Below the pieces are notes generated by a model. That model was not told the DNA's origin and ran no database searches. It saw nothing but the letters and a program-made list of their open reading frames with translations. A program made the translations under genes and the position numbers. A stretch of 15,293 bases of DNA from an uncultured Bacteroidota bacterium (GTDB lineage Bacteria > Bacteroidota > Bacteroidia > NS11-12g > UBA955). The DNA lies in contig CAJBVU010000302.1 of the NCBI GenBank assembly GCA_903959115.1, positions 1 through 15,293 of the forward strand, written 5' to 3'. Below, piece by piece: positions 12,381 through 15,293 of the stretch (position 1 is the first letter of the stretch; the number at the start of each line of letters is the position of its first letter).

Positions 12381-15293
12381 TTAAAAAAACCACGACATAC
12401 AAACTTGTTGGATTGGAGGCATCAATTTACCTTCTTTCAAACCAAAAGCCAATTCATAGCGCAATGGCGTTCGAAGTACATTCGCACTGACTCCTAACCC
12501 TGTGCCAACCAAGTAAGGATTACGTTTTGAGGTAATCGACATCCAGTAATTTGGAGTTTTTACAATTACAGTGTTGAACGGGTTCATCGGATTGGCCGGT
12601 GAATTTCCGATAAATGCAGTCCCAATATCAAAAAATCCATAGAAAGTAAGCGATTCGTAAAAATGCTGCTTGATGATTTTTTGACCAAACTGCTTGAATG
12701 GCTGCGTCAGAATTTCATTTTGAATCGATACAGAACCTGTTCCAATCCGCTCACCGGACAGAAAGCCTCTGACAAAACCGCCGTTGGCTCGATATAAATA
12801 TTTCGTATTTGAATATTCTGTTGAGATATCAGTTTGCCACATGTCTTTAGAAATCCAACCTTCAGATCCGCCAACCCAAAACAATGTTAGTGCATTTCCA
12901 GCCGATTTATTTGCCATAATGTTAGACTTAAAGTAAAGGCCTTTAACTAATTGTTTTTCAATCTGTAGTCCCAATTTAAATTGATACGATGTTCCCATAC
13001 TATTGCCATTGATATACAATTTATTGGGTATTGGATTGGCTGTACTCACCTGGTTTACAATTATGCTGGACTTTAAGGAGATTAGCCAAGAATTTTCCAA
13101 TCGCATTGCTCGCTGTCGATTATTCCAATCAAGCCCAAAGACGAGCCCAGCTGTTTTGAATGAGTAATTCTTAAATGAAGAAAATCCGGGATTAACTATC
13201 TTGTCGAAATACATGTCTTCGATAATCTGAATACCGGATGATAAACTGAAATTTGAAATCCAATTCCTTTGAATCGAAACGCTGAAAAAATTGGTTACAT
13301 TTTTCTTTAACGACATCTCATTCAAATAAAATGTTCGACTGCGCGAAAGAAGCTGCTGATTAATTTGATATTTACCCCAATTAAATTCCTGTTCCATTCG
13401 GAGCCCCAAACGATTCAAAGCTAAGTTGGATAATATGCCAAACGACATACGATAATTGTGATTCTTATCAATCAAATAGAATCGCATTTCAGGAGTAAAA
13501 GGCTGATTGTAAAGTAAATATGGCTTAATTTCATTCAGATAAGACAGTGGATAATCGGCGTTGCCAAAATACAAACCGCCTTGACTTAAATAGAACGAAT
13601 TCCGGCCCTTAGAACTATCGTATTTGCCTGAATAATGCAGGGTCTTTTCATTATTTAACGGTGATGTCCATTTTCGCTTAGGAAAGGCAACCAAATACTC
13701 CCAAGAACTATGAAGAGAATCTATTTCCACCAATTTGGTTGAAATCTTGTTTGGAGCCTCCTTTTTCTTTCGGTTATCGATGCTATCATTTTTTGTCAAT
13801 AGCTCCAGCTCCCTAACAGTCTCTTTTGCGGGGTCTAAAAAACGAACCGACGATAATGAACTTCCAAAACTCGATTCGATAATATTACCCAATCCACCTA
13901 CAGAAGACTGCGTATAGAAGCTGTTTTTTACTTCAGATTGCCATCGGTAATCAGAATTATCTTTAAAATGATAAAAGCGCAGTCGCCAAACTTCACCCTC
14001 GCTTTGCACATAACTTAATTGTCCTTGCCCTTCAATCACCAATCCACGAACGATCGGTTTTTCTGTCAATGTATCCACACGAAGTGTCTTTGTTGAGTCA
14101 CCGATTAACTGGTTAAACAACATAACCCAACGATCTTTTTCAATTTTATCAATATCAATTGCATAATAAATTGAATCATTCTGTTGATGGGCAATGTCTA
14201 GACGATCCACGGGCAATTCCTCTAATTGAATTTCTGTAGATTCATGCGTTGTATCGTTCAAGGAAAATTGGGCTTTTATTAACTTATTAACGCCCAATTG
14301 GTTAACAATCGATATATAGGTGTTAAGGTTCTCTGAACCCGTTTCATCGATCTGCTCGCTGTCAATATGATGAACATCAACCGTCAATATAAATTGGACA
14401 GGGTGTGATCTCCCAGGCCCCAAATCTACCGAGTATCTTCTTTTACCCGCGCTATCAATAAAAACTAGCGTTCGATGGCGATTTGCTACAGACTCTAGTG
14501 ATAGCATTTCAATAGCCGCGTGGGGCAGGTTATGTGATGAATTCTCTTTGACAAAAAACCCCACCAATTGTATTGGCTGAAAATTCAATTCCTCAAGAAG
14601 AGCCGGGTATTCATAACTGATTACATCGTAGAGTTTTGTGGAAATTGAATTATAAATTGAAACCTTGACCGATCCGGGAGTAAACCATTGTATTGCGAGT
14701 TTCTCATTGTGTTTTACAATCTTCTTGATGGGTATGGCTCGATACTTTAAGGGCAAATCAATCTCGGTATTTGTTGGCGTTCCCAATGCTTGATTTTGGC
14801 TTGATATTCTTTCTTTATTCCAAACATCAAATGACTTTCCAGTCACGTACTCAATCGCGGACTCTGCGTTCCCAGTATACTTGAGAACAAACAACATCGT
14901 AGAAACCACAGACTTTCCATAGGTTTGAAACAAATCACGCCAAATTTTCTTACCATATACCTGCGCACCCATAGGTACAATTTGATTCGGCGACTTAAAC
15001 CCGCCATTACATTCATAAAATGCAAATTCATCGGCCGAATTCGCAGTCCACCCAGACGCCAGATAGGAACCCAAGCCTTGTAGGAACCAATTTGGAATGG
15101 TATGGGAGCCGGTTTGACTAAGTTTTTGTCGTACACTTATGCCCAGCAAAAACTCATGGAACAAAAAATGAGAAAGGGAATACACGAATTGTGATCTAAT
15201 CTGATCATATGCGCAGTTTGCATATATCGGATAATTGTACTCTTGAGAATAATTTACTGTACCAGAAATTCGCTCTAACCAAACGGCATTTAC
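12381..15293 (-). CDS. TolB-like/D15-like large outer-membrane protein, N-terminus outside window
   Basis: The frame is open to the right edge, so the 5' end is missing; 970 residues are visible. Visible residues 30-160 resemble the peptidase-like head of Bacteroidota proteins annotated as translocation protein TolB: IPNWFLQGLGSYLASGW (66-82) matches the family block LPxWFxxGLxSYxGxxW. No HExxH zinc motif is seen; the nearest is SHFLFHEFLLG at 41-51, so peptidase activity is doubtful. Residues about 180-480 are beta-rich but show no clear PD40 propeller repeats. From about 570 the sequence alternates like an outer-membrane barrel, with D15/BamA-like marks near the end (NGGFVRGFLSGERIGTG, FFDIGTAF, GTGLGVSANVLRTPLRYE) and a terminal Phe as in barrel insertion signals. 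It is thus probably a surface or periplasm-facing outer-membrane protein of unknown role. It lies just upstream of mreB, on the same strand, 68 bases away. A GTG at 15183-15185 is internal, since coding continues above it. Confidence 0.72.
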   Translation of the reverse strand, partial: VNAVWLERISGTVNYSQEYNYPIYANCAYDQIRSQFVYSLSHFLFHEFLLGISVRQKLSQTGSHTIPNWFLQGLGSYLASGWTANSADEFAFYECNGGFKSPNQIVPMGAQVYGKKIWRDLFQTYGKSVVSTMLFVLKYTGNAESAIEYVTGKSFDVWNKERISSQNQALGTPTNTEIDLPLKYRAIPIKKIVKHNEKLAIQWFTPGSVKVSIYNSISTKLYDVISYEYPALLEELNFQPIQLVGFFVKENSSHNLPHAAIEMLSLESVANRHRTLVFIDSAGKRRYSVDLGPGRSHPVQFILTVDVHHIDSEQIDETGSENLNTYISIVNQLGVNKLIKAQFSLNDTTHESTEIQLEELPVDRLDIAHQQNDSIYYAIDIDKIEKDRWVMLFNQLIGDSTKTLRVDTLTEKPIVRGLVIEGQGQLSYVQSEGEVWRLRFYHFKDNSDYRWQSEVKNSFYTQSSVGGLGNIIESSFGSSLSSVRFLDPAKETVRELELLTKNDSIDNRKKKEAPNKISTKLVEIDSLHSSWEYLVAFPKRKWTSPLNNEKTLHYSGKYDSSKGRNSFYLSQGGLYFGNADYPLSYLNEIKPYLLYNQPFTPEMRFYLIDKNHNYRMSFGILSNLALNRLGLRMEQEFNWGKYQINQQLLSRSRTFYLNEMSLKKNVTNFFSVSIQRNWISNFSLSSGIQIIEDMYFDKIVNPGFSSFKNYSFKTAGLVFGLDWNNRQRAMRLENSWLISLKSSIIVNQVSTANPIPNKLYINGNSMGTSYQFKLGLQIEKQLVKGLYFKSNIMANKSAGNALTLFWVGGSEGWISKDMWQTDISTEYSNTKYLYRANGGFVRGFLSGERIGTGSVSIQNEILTQPFKQFGQKIIKQHFYESLTFYGFFDIGTAFIGNSPANPMNPFNTVIVKTPNYWMSITSKRNPYLVGTGLGVSANVLRTPLRYELAFGLKEGKLMPPIQQVCMSWFF

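Noticed and set aside
12381..12420. Intrinsic terminator after the TolB-like gene
   Set aside because: The T-run belongs to the Phe-Phe codons and stop; no stem-loop comes before it.
12381..15185. GTG at 15183-15185 as the start of the TolB-like protein
   Set aside because: Thirty-six further codons are open up to the right edge and the conserved-looking head domain runs across this point; no signal peptide follows the GTG.

Overview
This window looks like ordinary chromosome from a member of the Bacteroidota. The evidence is AT-rich coding DNA, a TTG / TAnnTTTG-type promoter, two lipoproteins with type II signal peptides, a mreB-mreC-mreD-mrdA-rodA cluster in the order common in that phylum, and a large outer-membrane protein of a kind seen mainly there. 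I cannot place it to genus. I see no tRNA, rRNA, CRISPR array, insertion sequence, phage gene or attachment site. Genes cover almost everything, and no gap between genes exceeds about 75 bases.

Layout. Bases 1-1617 (+) hold the C-terminal 538 residues of valyl-tRNA synthetase; its start lies left of the window. Every other gene is on the minus strand and converges on valS. Read 5' to 3' on the minus strand they are: a large TolB-like/D15-like outer-membrane protein (cut by the right edge, ending at 12381); the elongasome genes mreB, mreC, mreD, mrdA (PBP2) and rodA (12312 to 6787), packed with gaps of 5-12 bases or an overlap; a 1170-residue FG-GAP/ASPIC lipoprotein (6753 to 3241); a 51-residue very basic protein (3169 to 3014) with its own promoter and intrinsic terminator; and a vanadium-haloperoxidase/PAP2-type lipoprotein (2942 to 1623).

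How the genes work together. MreB forms the cytoplasmic filament, MreC and MreD link it across the inner membrane, and PBP2 (transpeptidase) with RodA (SEDS glycosyltransferase) builds side-wall peptidoglycan. The FG-GAP/ASPIC lipoprotein and the haloperoxidase-like lipoprotein are both predicted envelope proteins and may form a functional pair, but that is inference. The 51-residue protein looks like a housekeeping RNA- or ribosome-binding protein.

I do not see a clearly new system. The points most worth a second look are the small basic gene, the envelope lipoprotein pair, the catalytically doubtful TolB-like outer-membrane protein next to mreB, and the unusual TTG start of rodA, in frame with the end of mrdA.
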